DNA of 64,000 nucleotides from Aspidapion aeneum (lineage: Eukaryota > Arthropoda > Insecta > Coleoptera > Brentidae): the NCBI GenBank assembly GCA_963576565.1, contig OY755042.1, positions 94,730,185 through 94,794,184 of the forward strand, read 5' to 3'. Below the pieces are notes generated by a model. That model was not told the DNA's origin. It saw nothing but the letters and a program-made list of their open reading frames with translations, and searched no databases. This document shows, piece by piece, positions 34,565-45,418 of the stretch; position 1 is the first letter of the stretch, and each line of letters opens with the position of its first letter. The position numbers and the translations under genes were made by a program.

Positions 34565-34700
34565 AGTGCTGTAACTAGGGGGTGCGACCGGAGCATGCAG
34601 GGGATAGGGCGCCGTCAGGCGCCTTCTGAGTCAATTTTTTTAGAGTGGGCGCCAAACTCTAATATTGCACCGGGCGCCAATCACCCTGGTTACGGCGCTG
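34565..34700. mobile_element. 136 bp hAT MITE, TSD CTACTATC
   Basis: AGTGCTGTAACTAGGG at the left and CCCTGGTTACGGCGCTG at the right form inverted repeats (terminal C shared with the target site). CTACTATC is repeated exactly at 34557-34564 and 34701-34708. The interior is GC-rich ('gggcgccaa' pairs). The frame of 84 codons that crosses it is incidental. Confidence 0.78.
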
Positions 34701-34708
34701 CTACTATC

Positions 34709-35139
34709 AATTTTAAGGTTGGTTCTTTTTGGTATGAACCGACTTATAATAATAATAATAATTAATGGAATTAAAGAATGCCTACATTACTGTAGCAACA
34801 AAAGGAAACAAAAGAAAACCACATTAAATTTAGCGACTAAAAATCATGGCCACCGCGATGTCAGGCTCGCAGTACCAACGTTACAGATCTAGGTCGCGAT
34901 TTGCCATTGAACCGCGCGTGACGTAACCAAGTCATTCACCTGTGACGTCACAATGACCAAGGAACGCAGAAGAAGAAATCACCTTCAGAAGGAATATTTA
35001 ACTTCCTTCGTTAAACACCCATTTGTAATGACGTCATTCAGGTGCGCTCAAAAACGTATCATGGATCATATTTATTTTTCAATAACCTAATAGACTGAGA
35101 TGTAGCTATCAAAATGCAGGGTGTTAAGAGTATGGCTCA
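34709..35139. other. Spacer with CRE-like TGACGTCA motifs
   Basis: An (AAT)n run lies at 34746-34762. A GC-richer part follows with an ATG in good context (34847) opening a 26-codon frame, MATAMSGSQYQRYRSRF..., then 'tgacgtca' at about 34942 and 35028 and 'cgtgacgtaac' at 34917. Clustered CRE-type octamers can mark promoters, but there is no downstream gene to support this. Confidence 0.3.
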
Positions 35140-36370
35140 CATTATTTTAGTGAGTGATAAAGCAGGTCCAAATGAGAAAAAAATTCATATACACAGAGGC
35201 CAAAACACATTTGTTTTCGAGATACAGAGCATCAAAGTTTAAAACTTTTTTGGTTCCAACTTTTTTCAAATTTAAGGCAAGAATTTGAAAATTGGTGAAA
35301 TCATGTATCAGAACAGAAACGATAATTAGATATAAAAATATATTTTAAAAAATATGCGAGCAAATTTTTTTTTGTTTTAATCTTTTAAAAATGGCATATT
35401 AGAGGAAATTCTTTGGTGATATTTTATGTTATTACAAACAAGTCTCTCGGTAGACATAGGTGATATATTTTTTTAAAGTTTATGGAAGAAAAAAAATTTG
35501 CGGTAACTTTGAAAGCCTGTAACTCTTGAGATCTTTGTCGTCGCTGATTATTATTTTGAACTTAAACTACAAAAAATAAAAATGACGGATCCAAAATGGC
35601 GGACTTTCCCATTTATGAACCAATATGCATCAAATTCGGAACCTTGGGGTGTTTCAGGTCGCTGATTATGATTTTTAACTTAAACTTAAAAAAGTCAAAA
35701 GTTCCGAGTTTGATGCACATCGGTTTATAAGTGGGAAAAACCGCGATTTTAGATCCGCCATTTACTTCTTTTTAAATTTCAGTAAAAAATTGTATTGAGC
35801 TACTTTGAGCGCCGCGATGTTTCAAGTTTGAGGCAAATCAGTGTGAAAATAATAAAGTACCCCATTGTGAATCCGCCATTTTGATTTTTTTTAAGTCTAC
35901 GATAAATATCATAATCAGCGACCTGAATGATCTAAAAGCCTTGGAGCCGTTATTTTCTTCTTTTTAAATTTGCGACATTGTGGATCCGCCGTTTTCTTTT
36001 TAGTTTAAGTTAAAAATATTATTCAGCGACCTGAAAGATCCCAAGGTTCCTAGTTTGATGCTTATCGGTTCATAAATGGAAAATTTTGGATCTGCAATTT
36101 TCACGTGTTTAAATTTCAGTCAAAAATTTAATTGAGTTACCTAAGGCGCCGCGATGTTTCAAGTTTGAGCCAAATTGGTTTATAAACAAGAAAGTACGCC
36201 ATTGTGGACCCGCCATTTTGATTTTTATGAAGTTTAAGTTAAAAAACCGCAAGTTCCGAATTTGATGCATATCGGTTCATAAATGGGGAAATGAATCTGC
36301 CATTTTGTTTTTTTTTAATTTGAGTTTTGAGTGCGAAGCTTCAAATTTGAAATAATTTTGTTTGTTGGAA
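35140..36370. repeat. Block of degenerate repeats around 'gccattttg' and 'tttgatgcatatcggttcat'
   Basis: The phrase 'gatgcatatcggttcataaat' or variants occurs at about 35713, 36056 and 36262, with an inverted copy at about 35611-35636. 'ccgccatttt', 'gcgacctgaa' and 'gcgccgcgatgtttcaagtttga' each recur two to four times. Spacing is irregular (about 200-340 bp). The block has no coding frame and probably represents a decayed tandem-repeat or foldback element. Confidence 0.6.
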
Positions 36371-36966
36371 AAGTTTGAAACAAAGTTAGAATCAAACAAA
36401 TAAACAAATATATATTATACGAAGTCAAGCTAAATAAAACCATTTAAACAATTGCCAATGCTAATATAACTAAACAAAAAATCTCGTGACGAATTCTTTC
36501 CGCGGCGCATCGGTCGGCGGCGAATTGTCCCCGCGGTGAATCAGCCCGCGGTGAGTCGGCTATCTATCTATTCGTCTCTTATAACTCTGGTATAGCCTTA
36601 ATTCTTCTAACTTTTCTTGCAACCTTTCTTATTCGCTTGAAGCCACGAACTTTTTTCTTCATTTTTCTTTTAACAGCTGACTTAAACTTATGTTCAGTTT
36701 CTGATGATTTTGCGGGTCCAGTAAAACCAGATAGACAGCATAGGCGGGCGTACTTACTAAAAAAATTACTACAAAAAAAATTGATAGTCTCTCTGTATTC
36801 AATGTATGTACATGACTAAGGCTTCAAGATAGATTTGTATTTTTAAAATTAATTTAACCATCTTAAACCTTATCATGCATATTAGGTATAGCTCGTTTCA
36901 TGACTTTTTGAGAAACTGACTGTCGGTGGCTTTGCGTCAGGGTGGATAGAATAGACCGGTGTTCGG

Positions 36967-37021
<55 letters not shown>

Positions 37022-37177
37022 GAATTTTCACGTTACTGGTGGTCCAGCTGATTTTTGTAAACAAAAGTTTTTACTACGATAACGCGATACGTAGCGGGTA
37101 TCCAGTTTATGTGTCTAATAACATAATCTGTCTTACGAATCTCGACTTTTTTTTCTTTTGGAGCTGTGTTATAGGAC
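36371..37177. other. Spacer with GC-rich mini-repeat and (AT)n microsatellite
   Basis: At 36496-36560 a GC-rich phrase 'cgcggtgaatcagc' recurs three times in variants; a similar phrase is at about 40765-40795. (AT)n runs from 36971 to 37018. Nothing else. Confidence 0.5.
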
Positions 37178-38760
37178 TTGTTGCCGCGAGACGGGACGAG
37201 AAGAGAGAAGTCCTTCTCTCGTCTCGTCTCGTTATGCGAGATAAAATGTAAATTTCTCTCGTTTCGCCTCGTCTCGTCTCGTCTCTCGTGATTTATATCA
37301 GTTATAAAAAGTTTTTGAGACACCCTTGTATAAAAGTGTTTTTTTTAAGGTAAATCTTATTATTTATGGTATTTACTTTTTTCCAAAATAAAGTTCTAAT
37401 TCCATTCTGGGATATAATCTGTATAGGCATACATAAAACCAATAAAGAAGTAAATACAATACATTTACTAAAATAACTCGTTGATGCCGATGAAATAAAA
37501 GCTGTGGAAAAGTTTTGCATCGCTTTATTTATTTAAAACTGGACCTAAAATCCCAAGTGTTCGTTGATAAAAGATTATTTTGTGTTTTGCCAATAATATA
37601 AATCCTTAAAAATAAAGCAATAAATCTACTATTTAAAATACTAGGGTCTTGAAAATCTTTATGGAATTTCCAGATTCTGGAAACCAAAGATTTTCCTTGG
37701 GGAAATGTGTTTTTTTCAAAACTAACCGAAACTTTGTTTTAAAATAACTTTCTTTTAATCTTAATTTTTTGTAATTTTTTTGGGAGAAACATGTTTTTGC
37801 AAGAAATTTCTATGCTTTGTTGAAATAAACGCACAATAATTTAAACTTTTGATAACTAGCAAATTTTTCTTCTGAATTTTCCATATTTTTCAAATTAAAA
37901 AACGAACTAATTTCCGCAAGAAAATTATTTGATTTTCAGAATTTTAGCTCTTTAAAGAATCGTCCAAAAACATTTTTTTAAATCAACAAATTTCTAAATA
38001 ACAAAAATTCAGGCCAAAAGCTAGAAAAGAAAATTAAAATTTCCCGCTTATGAATAATTTCCGAAAAAAAATGTTCAGTACGTTAATAAGCATCAACATT
38101 AACAGTACAATTTAATTACACTTTTAGATTTTCTCCATCTGATTTCAAGTCGGTAAGCCACAGTACATGTTGTCAAGAAAGGAACATACGACAATTTTTG
38201 CATACCTTTTGTTCAGCGGCGTAGCGGGGGGGGGAGGCGCGGGGGGTTCGTCGCCCCCCCCCCCGCGTGAGGGTAGTGGCGCCCCATTGGTGGTCGAAGC
38301 GCCCCCAGCTTTATTAAGTCGGGCGGGCCAGTTGAGTGGGCGCCAAAGGAAACTAACGACATGATGACCTTTTTTTTTGTTTTTTGTTCGCAAAATTTTT
38401 TTTCAGTTTTCAGAGGCGCCCTTTTTAGCGGTCGCCCCCCCCGCCCTTTCGGGCACGCTACGCCGCTGCTTTTGTTTAAAAAAAAAACAGTACATAAGTA
38501 TCAGCTCAACTCTATAATAGGTCAATACGAACAGATGGTTAATCATAAAAATTTATAAAACCAACCTTTTTTGCTCGAGAGAACGAGATTAACGAGAATC
38601 TCTCGACGAGAGAGGGTCTTTCCACGGATCAGTTAGATGATCCGTGGTCTTTCTCTCGTCCCGTCTCGAACTTTCATTCGAGAGAAAATATCTCTATCAT
38701 CCCGTCGAGAGAGGGCGAGTCGAGACGAGAGGCGAGAATCTCTCGTCTCGGTGGCAACAC
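37178..38760. mobile_element. TCTCG-rich inverted-repeat element
   Basis: 'gttgccgcgagacgggacga' at 37180 is mirrored by 'tctcgtctcggtggcaac' near 38740-38757. Both ends continue as about 110-180 bp of TCTCG/GAGACG simple sequence in opposite orientation. The right end also carries a small perfect hairpin (ccacggatca/tgatccgtgg, 38620-38647). The ~900 bp between is AT-rich and non-coding and holds the MITE at 38214-38468. If the right end is CAACACTA it would fit a hAT terminus, but I found no matching target duplication. Confidence 0.6.
38214..38468. mobile_element. 255 bp CAGCGGCGTAGC hAT MITE, TSD CTTTTGTT
   Basis: Inverted repeats CAGCGGCGTAGCG and CGCTACGCCGCTG lie inside a perfect 8-bp duplication CTTTTGTT (38206-38213, 38469-38476). 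The interior is GC-rich with poly-G/poly-C and poly-T runs and shares phrases with the worn copy at 24102-24330. No coding capacity. Confidence 0.92.
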
Positions 38761-39758
38761 TATCCAATAAACACAAAAACGTTTAAATAATGTCAAAAAA
38801 ATTTATAATTTAAAAACATAACGTTAGGTTGGATTTTAGTTCTAACGTCATATTTAAAGTGAAAAAGAAGCTTAATAACCCGTTTTCTGGCGTTAGAAAA
38901 ATAATCTTATGTTTTTATAACGTTTTTTAAAGTGTTTTTCGAACGTTAAAAAAATATTGATTTTTAACAGTGGAATAGAAATGTTTTTCTAACATTGAAA
39001 AATAAATGTATTTTTAACAATGAAAAAATATATTTTTTCCAAATATCTCTAAAGATAAGGTAACATAAATAACGTAAATAAAATTCTTCTATTTTGGAAT
39101 TGCAGGGCAGTAACAGTCTGTTAAGGTTTTCGTGAACTCTACACTCAGTAAAGGAAATTCGGATCCGTAGCTTCTGAAAATAAAATTTAGAATTCTATGT
39201 AAACAATCATTTTGTAGTAAGTGCCTCGCTTCGAGGCCAAACAATTCATGCTCAAGTGAATACAAAGCAAACAATTTCAAGGCGCCTATTCAATTTAGCA
39301 TGAATGCAAGCGAAGCATTCGTTTGGTCCCACTGCGAGGCTTGCGAATTCTGCCTCAAATGAATACGCGGCTTAACCCGTAACTGGTGAGGTCAAATTAT
39401 TAGCACATAACTGGTGAGGTTGGGTTACAGAAACCCAGACTTTGTTAAGGCTCTCCTATGTTGCCAATTGAAAATAAATTGGATATTTCAATGATAATCA
39501 ACAAAGTTATTCTTACTTTAGCTACCAAGGTGTTGCAGATTGCAAAAAAGTTACTAACTTGATTAGTAGAGTTCAATTGATGATTGAGTGAAAAAATTAC
39601 AAAAAAATAATACATGTAGTTAAAAAATCGCAATTTTTTTACAAAAAATTTATTTAACAAATAAAAAACAGGGTTTAACTTGTATTCTAGATATATAAAA
39701 CTAATAAAAATATTCTTACTCTTTGAAATGTTCTATGAAAATAAAATTTCAGGTTTTA

Positions 39759-40005
39759 TTAACCGCATTCTCGGCACATAGGAACTATACAACTTCCGCA
39801 AATTGGTGTCTGGCACGAACCACAGGTTTTCTTTGTTTTCCGATCCAAGCCAACCGGGCACTTCCTGCATCTCACTTGCTTGTTCAAGTCATGTCTGGCT
39901 TCTACTGGAAGTGGTTTCTGCAATATTCTGCCAATATTCAAGCGTAATTCGCGAGGTAGACGTGCATTTAGGAGCCGTTGATTGAGATAACAAGCTCCAC
40001 AAGTC
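39759..40005 (-). pseudogene. piggyBac transposase, C-terminal cysteine-rich domain
   Basis: The minus frame, with one frameshift near 39950, reads NGLKDLWSLLSQSTAPK, then LRLNIGRILQKPLP, then VRCRKCPVGLDRKTKKTCGSC and PICGSCIVPMCRECG before the stop at 39759. The CxxC ... CxxC ... CxxC series is the cysteine-rich zinc-binding domain that ends piggyBac transposases and recognises the inverted repeats. Only this domain remains from the C-terminal half. Confidence 0.85.
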
Positions 40006-40062
40006 CTTTAGTCCATTTTGATGTATTGTAGTCGGGAACCTTTTGAATTTCCTGGGCATGCA

Positions 40063-40524
40063 CTAAAAATAACATAGCTGTTTACCATGCTGACATTCAA
40101 CAAAATCAGTACGGCTTTTATCGGACAAAGTTTCTCGAATCATCGCCAGTTTCTCATTGGTTCGTTTCGATCGTTCGAATAAAAGTTCCCATGAAGACTG
40201 CGGCATGCAAAAAGTACCAAGAGCTTTTGCAGGACCAATTCGTCCTGGAAGGTGGGAGATAATATTGTGTTTTCTGGTGCGCGCATTTGAAGAAGGTGCT
40301 TCTTTTGCCCATACAAAACCACTTTTGCTTCGGTACGTAGAAACAGGAAAGTCCTCATTCTCCGATGCTTCCTGCTCAGATGCACTCACGTGGTCACTTT
40401 GAAAATTTGCGTCTTTAATATCTCCCTCATCACCCACTACCCATTCTTCAAATCCTGGGTCAGTTGGCTTCATGGACTGTCTTTTGGTCGCCATTATATA
40501 CACCAAAAAAGGCAGTGACCTCAA
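40063..40524 (-). pseudogene. piggyBac transposase, N-terminal part
   Basis: A 153-codon frame; the likelier start is MATKRQSMKP at 40494, leaving about 143 residues. It opens with an acidic region (EEWVVGDEGDIKD, EQEASENEDFP), then KSGFVWAKEAPSS, the block 'RKHNIISHLPGRIGPAKALG' and a segment with W-ELLFERSKRTNEKLAMIRE. The order matches the N-terminus of PGBD-type transposases: acidic leader, dimerisation/DNA-binding segment, then the lead-in to the first catalytic Asp. It ends at the deletion joint before any catalytic residue. Confidence 0.82.
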
Positions 40525-41515
40525 TAAAAACTGTAACGTTACTGGTGAGGACGGGTAAAAAATACCCTAAATATAAAACAATTGTCGGTAAACAAGTAAT
40601 TCATGGATCAAGGTCGCCCACGCACACTTTGAGGGAACTCGGTGAACTGACTAAAAGGTAGATACGCGGAGAGCGCTTTCGCGCATGTTATTTCTTAACG
40701 GTGGCGTGCTAAAGTTTTGCCTGGGTATTCTGCACCCGACATCACCAGTTACGGGTTAAGGTCCGGCGGCTAATCATTCGCGGTGAATTGTCGCATTCCC
40801 TGTCTGATTACCTATAACGTTAGGTATGCGATATTTCATACAAAACCATTTTATTTTCTTTTGTTTACTTTCTTACCTTAGGTTGTGGTGCTTCATTTAG
40901 ATCACTGCATACACATATGTTGCTCTTTATCTTTACCATATTTCCCACACAACTGGAGTAATATTCCTATCTGAATATGTATTCACTATCATTATTAATA
41001 ATTGTGCTTTTAATATGCCATATTTGTTTCTACAAAAGGTAAATATTGTAACCAAAATTGCACAAAGCGTATCTGCTATCGACTCGTATGAACTCGCAGC
41101 GAAATGCAACTAAACATGGCGATGGCCCGTTCTGGTAGTGGAACTATGCGGCAGCGTCCTCTATAGTATCATTTTTTTAATGTTTAAAAAACAAAACATT
41201 TATTAGTTTCATATATCTTAAATTCAACGTTAGAAATGAGATCTAGGAAAAACATTATAAAAATAACCATATATTGATGGTATTATTTTTAATGTTAGTG
41301 AAATTATGGTTTTTTTAATGCTGGTTTCTTAACGTTATTAAGAAATATATGTTTGGTAATGCTTTTACATGAAATTCTCGTTAGGATTTTCTACAAGTTT
41401 TTTTAATGTCAAAAGTTGACTTAATTTTACCACAAATTTGTGTTAGAAAAAAAAATTTTTTTTCAACATTTATTTAACGTTTTATACGATTTTGTGCTTA
41501 GTGGGTAATAGGACT

Positions 41516-41914
41516 TATACATAACTATTTTTTAGTACTTCCCTGGTCAGAGAGTAAAAAACTTTGTACTAGTATTATAAGCCACAAAATAGTATAAAAT
41601 GAAGTTAATTTTCCTATTCGCAGCTTCCTATTCATTCACTCGAAGAAATGACTAGGGAAAACCATTGTGCCAAGCATCGCGGAAGAAGATTTTACTGATT
41701 GAATCAGTTGATTGTCATGAGATTTATTAATATCTTGCGCATTAACTAAGTGATTAATAATTACCTTAACACAAAGGGGTGCATATTCGTATTTATTTAT
41801 ATTATTAGACTTGATTTTCATATACCTATCTAGTTAAATACTAGGTACCTACCTATGTGAAAATCAATTTCCTATTTTCTTTTGCAAAACAATGGTAAAA
41901 GATGTATAGGTACA
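41516..41914. other. Short unassigned spacer
   Basis: AT-rich; no motif found. Confidence 0.3.
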
Positions 41915-42731
41915 CTGTCTATTCTATGTGGTTATTATCAGTAGCACTTACTTTGTATCTTTTTAACTTTTCACTAAAGTGCTTGATATCACACATTCCC
42001 TTTACCACCCACGCAGGATCACTTCGTGGATTGTTCATAATAAGGCAAATAAAGCAATAAAAAAGCATTTCGTTTTTCACAACCGCACAACCAGTTTTCA
42101 GGATCGTATAATTTTCTATTAAATTTTCTTTTGCTTTTTGGAACACCCCTCTGCATTACTTGCACTCATTTTTAGGACTGGTCTATGTGGCCCTAAAGAT
42201 TTTATTTGTAATCGAAGTTCATATGTCGACGTATTTAAATTTGCACATTTAATTATATAATCGACGGTATTTATTTCCAGTTTGAAAACAAACAAAAACA
42301 AACAATGGACGCGAGACCGGTAAGGCTTCTAACTACCAATCTACCACAAATCAAAACACACTACGTCTTCACTAAGGATAGAACCGGCAACTCGTAGAAA
42401 GGGCAACGAACGTTTTCATACGATGAAGATGGCCGACGTGAACTAAAACAGACATTCGTCCCACCCCCCGCGCGAGAACACCCACCCATACACCGCTGAA
42501 AAATGGGTGAAATTGAAACCTTGTCCCGCGCGGTGCTGCCGGCTTGTAATTATTTACGCTAAAAAAGTTTATCCAATTAATCGCCCTTTGTTAGCCACAG
42601 GCTAAAAACAAAAACTAGACATGTCGTAAAGAAAGATTTTACTTTTTTTAAATAAACCAATTAAAATACTGTTTGCTGTCTAGTTTTGGGAGGGCACTGC
42701 CCCGTCGCCCTCCCTGTAGCAGCCGCCACTG
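41915..42731. mobile_element. 5'-truncated copy of the CAGTGGCGGC hAT element
   Basis: From 'ctatgtggttattatcagtagc' to the terminus GCAGCCGCCACTG (42731) this follows 16760-17570 with about 15-20% differences by eye. Shared phrases include 'accacccacgcaggat', 'ctaaagattttatttgtaat' and 'cccgcgcagtgctgccgg'-like text. The left 400 bp are missing, so no target duplication can be scored. Noticeably more diverged than the two copies in the tandem duplication. Confidence 0.85.
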
Positions 42732-43966
42732 TTGCCAAGTGCTGCTTAAAGTATAAGTTTTTAGTAAAATCTTAATTTCCAAATGGAGACAGTATAAGTT
42801 TCTCCAGATTTTTAATGTCGTTTTAAAATTGCAAAAACTCGCCTGGAAAGACCGGAATTTCTACGCAATATTGAACATTAATGGATTAGATCTGATCAAA
42901 TTTAAAGTTGGCAAATCCAAAATGGCCGCCGTCCGGCTAGTTTAGAATTGTGTAGCCTATTTTTTATACTGATTTTAAGTAATAATAATTTGTTTAGGCT
43001 CCAACGAACGGACACTCAGTTTTTTCTTAGGAGAGCTGGGTCGTAGGTTTTTTCTATCACTGAGTTGAAATACCTATATATTTAAATGTTTTTGGACGCC
43101 ACTCATTTTGAATCATGTGTAAAATGAGAAACACAAAATAAACACTACTAAAGGCACATTACTACAATTTAATAAAGACCTCACTGATTCTTTGGGATGA
43201 AAAGTAAAAACACTTTTTTAGAGTAGAAAACAACAATAGATTTATTAAAAATTCCTCATGGAATTCCACAACAAAAAGGTAAAGGAAATAAGACCTCTTG
43301 AAGTAGGTAATTCATGCCTACCAAAAACTGATACCTAATTATTTTAAAAAAAGGAAAAGGTTATAAAAAATAATACCTAATTATTTATGTAAAGGATTAT
43401 TACCTCTTGGCAATCACACTGATATTTACCTGGGTGTTATGGCCATAATATACCACGGAGGTTATAGTTTTAAGCAAGTTTCTGCCGGGTGTACATTATC
43501 GAGAAATTAAAATTTTAAATTAAAAATTATTTTATTTATCTTAAATAATTTATGTTTAGGTTTTATTATTTTAGTAGGGTTAGAGTACCAATTAATTTAT
43601 TTTTAAATAAATTAATATTTTTATAATGGACATTATACGATGAATTTTCTCAAAATTAAAGGAAAAATCTTGCCTGATATTCATGAAAATGGAAACTACG
43701 GACTGCCTGAGACTATAGAGACCATGGGCTTCCTGAGATATTGCAAACTATGGAGTGTCGAGACCATGGAAATGATGGACTGCCCATGACAAGTATTTTG
43801 GTCAAGCATGAAAATGCAGATTCCGGATGGATTTTCCATAACCAAAAACAGGATGGAAATTGCAGCGCGATAATTATGCGGTATGTCCAAGGACCCTGTT
43901 TTTAACAAACAAAACTAGTATGAACATTCTGTCCACATCGTGGAAATAGCAAAAAAAATGACTTAC
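42732..43966. other. AT-rich stretch, nothing recognised
   Basis: A purine-rich phrase with 'gagaccatgg' repeated at about 43718 and 43758 is the only visible pattern. The 70-codon minus frame at 43696-43908 lacks motifs. Confidence 0.35.
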
Positions 43967-44074
43967 CTCAATAAGGGAAACTCTCCACACATTCACAGAC
44001 CCTGTACAGCAAATCAGTAGTTGGGGGCTCACTAAGAATGTGGTTTTAATGGAGGATTTTCTCAAAACCTCCAT
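43967..44074 (-). other. Possible first exon with splice donor
   Basis: On the minus strand an ATG at 44074 opens 36 codons ending VWRVSLIE directly before GTAAGT (43961-43966), an ideal 5' splice donor. The phrase LLICCTGSVNVWRV is faintly WD40-like. No continuing exon was identified downstream, and a single donor plus short frame is common by chance, so this is only a candidate. Confidence 0.2.
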
Positions 44075-44344
44075 TGGAGAAAAAATTGAGGGTCACTCGA
44101 TACGTCATTCAACGTGACTCTTGAAATGAACGCTAAAAGGCAAATCGCAATCTCTCCAGAGAACAGGATATTCTCCGACTAAAATATCAAGTGGGGCTAT
44201 TCACAGCTGATGTACACGGACAGTGCAAGCAAAAACTTGAGCGTTTTTTTACGAGTTAACCATGCTGATATTTACGTAGCGTTTTATTGTTCCATAATAT
44301 AAAAATGCTACAATTGTCAAGTGCTTGTTAACTGCTGTTTTTTT

Positions 44345-44505
44345 ATGTGTATTTTTGAAAGTCCGAGAATTTCTTTCTTTTTTAACAAAAACACAACAAA
44401 AATAAAAACAACTGACAGTCTCCGCCATTTGGACAAGGCCGTGATAAAATCAAAGAATAAGTAGGTTTGGGAGGCTGCTGTTTGGTTGGTTGTGAAATCC
44501 AACCT
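44345..44505. repeat. Dispersed repeat, copy 1
   Basis: 'cagtctccgccatttggaca' with 'aggccgtgataaaatcaaag' and 'tttggttggttgtgaaatcc' matches 46320-46545 in the same order, although the second copy has about 100 bp more between the last two phrases. Nature unknown; it may be an exon-like or transposon-derived segment. Confidence 0.5.
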
Positions 44506-44639
44506 CTAGCTGTTCTGGTCTCTGGGAATTTCAGCGAGCTTTAAAACTGCTAAAAAAAACAGGGTTACCAAACAACGCACTGCTTTTTTATATTCCATAA
44601 ATGTGGGAAAAATAAGAAGAAATTAAAAAAGACTTTACA

Positions 44640-45030
44640 GTTCTACTCCATTTTCTAGGTTAGAATGCACACATAGACTAGATTTGCAGGGATTTAAAAT
44701 TGATTGAATGTATAATTTTATGATTATTTCACTGGCTATATGATTCTCTAATATTGTACTATCTTGTGCTTGCATATGATTGTAAATATGTATGTTTGTC
44801 TTATTGTATGTTTGTTTGTAGGATTGTATTATTATTGTTTGATTAGGTATGGTTGTGTGGCTATATGACTGTTTGATATTATTATTGTTGTTTGATTGTG
44901 ACATTGTATTAATATCTAATTGATAATTCATAATTTATGATGATGATTCTATTATTATTTGATTCCTGATTAGAACAATCAAAGCACTTATTTAAATCGT
45001 AATAGCAAAAGCACTCACATAGTCCATGGG
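44640..45030. repeat. Low-complexity TG/TA-rich stretch
   Basis: The plus strand is built from 'tgtttgattgt', 'attattattg' and 'tatgattg' phrases up to about 44975. The corresponding minus frame of 98 codons is Asn/Gln/Ile-rich and not credible as a protein. Confidence 0.6.
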
Positions 45031-45120
45031 TGCACCCAGGGGGGGGGGGGCTCGGGGCCTGACCACCCCAAATAACACAAATTACGGCTATATGGGGTCT
45101 TGGGCCCCCCAAGACATATT
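45031..45120. repeat. GC-rich MITE-like segment
   Basis: Poly-G after 'ggtgcacccag' and a mirrored 'cttgggccccccaag' suggest a small insertion such as that at 49221-49405, but I could not define both ends or a target duplication. Confidence 0.35.
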
Positions 45121-45418
45121 CCTGGGTTCTTCTAATAGTACTATCCGCAATTTTTTTTATATGACCAATATTTTTTATTGTTTATTATTTTTCATTTTAT
45201 CAGTACACTCGTCGTTGTATCTACTTTCTTTAATTTGTAGTCACCTTTTAAGTATAGACCTACTGTTTCACTCTTTTTATTGCTTTCTCACGGTATTAAC
45301 AGAGGTAGTTTACAAGTTCCGACTTCCTTGTTGATATTGGCTTACTATCTATGTTAGTCTTATGTTTTTAACTTGATAGGTAGGTATAGCTATTTACAAA
45401 TGCAGAAATAGGTTCTAT

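Larger units (their letters stand above)
39376..40755 (-). mobile_element. Internally deleted piggyBac element, TTAA-flanked
   Basis: Inverted ends CCCGTAACTGGTGA and TCACCAGTTACGGG are each flanked by TTAA (39372-39375, 40756-40759), the invariant piggyBac target. The motif ACTGGTGAGG is repeated near both ends (about 39381, 39411 and 40545), likely subterminal binding sites. Inside are the N-terminal and C-terminal transposase parts described separately; the central DDD catalytic region is absent. It is a 1.4 kb deletion derivative and not autonomous. Confidence 0.93.
38763..41515. mobile_element. Inverted-repeat element interrupted by piggyBac
   Basis: Left 'ccaataaacacaaaaacgtt' (38764) resembles the inverse of right 'attttgtgcttagtgggtaa' (to about 41508). 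Both flanks for about 300 bp are rich in AACGTT, AACATT and TTAACA motifs in mirrored order. The piggyBac remnant at 39376-40755 lies within. No transposase of its own was recognised. The boundaries and even the unity of the element are uncertain because I found no target duplication. Confidence 0.4.

Noticed and set aside
44635..44931. 98-codon Asn/Gln-rich minus frame
   Set aside because: It is an artefact of the TG/TA low-complexity stretch.
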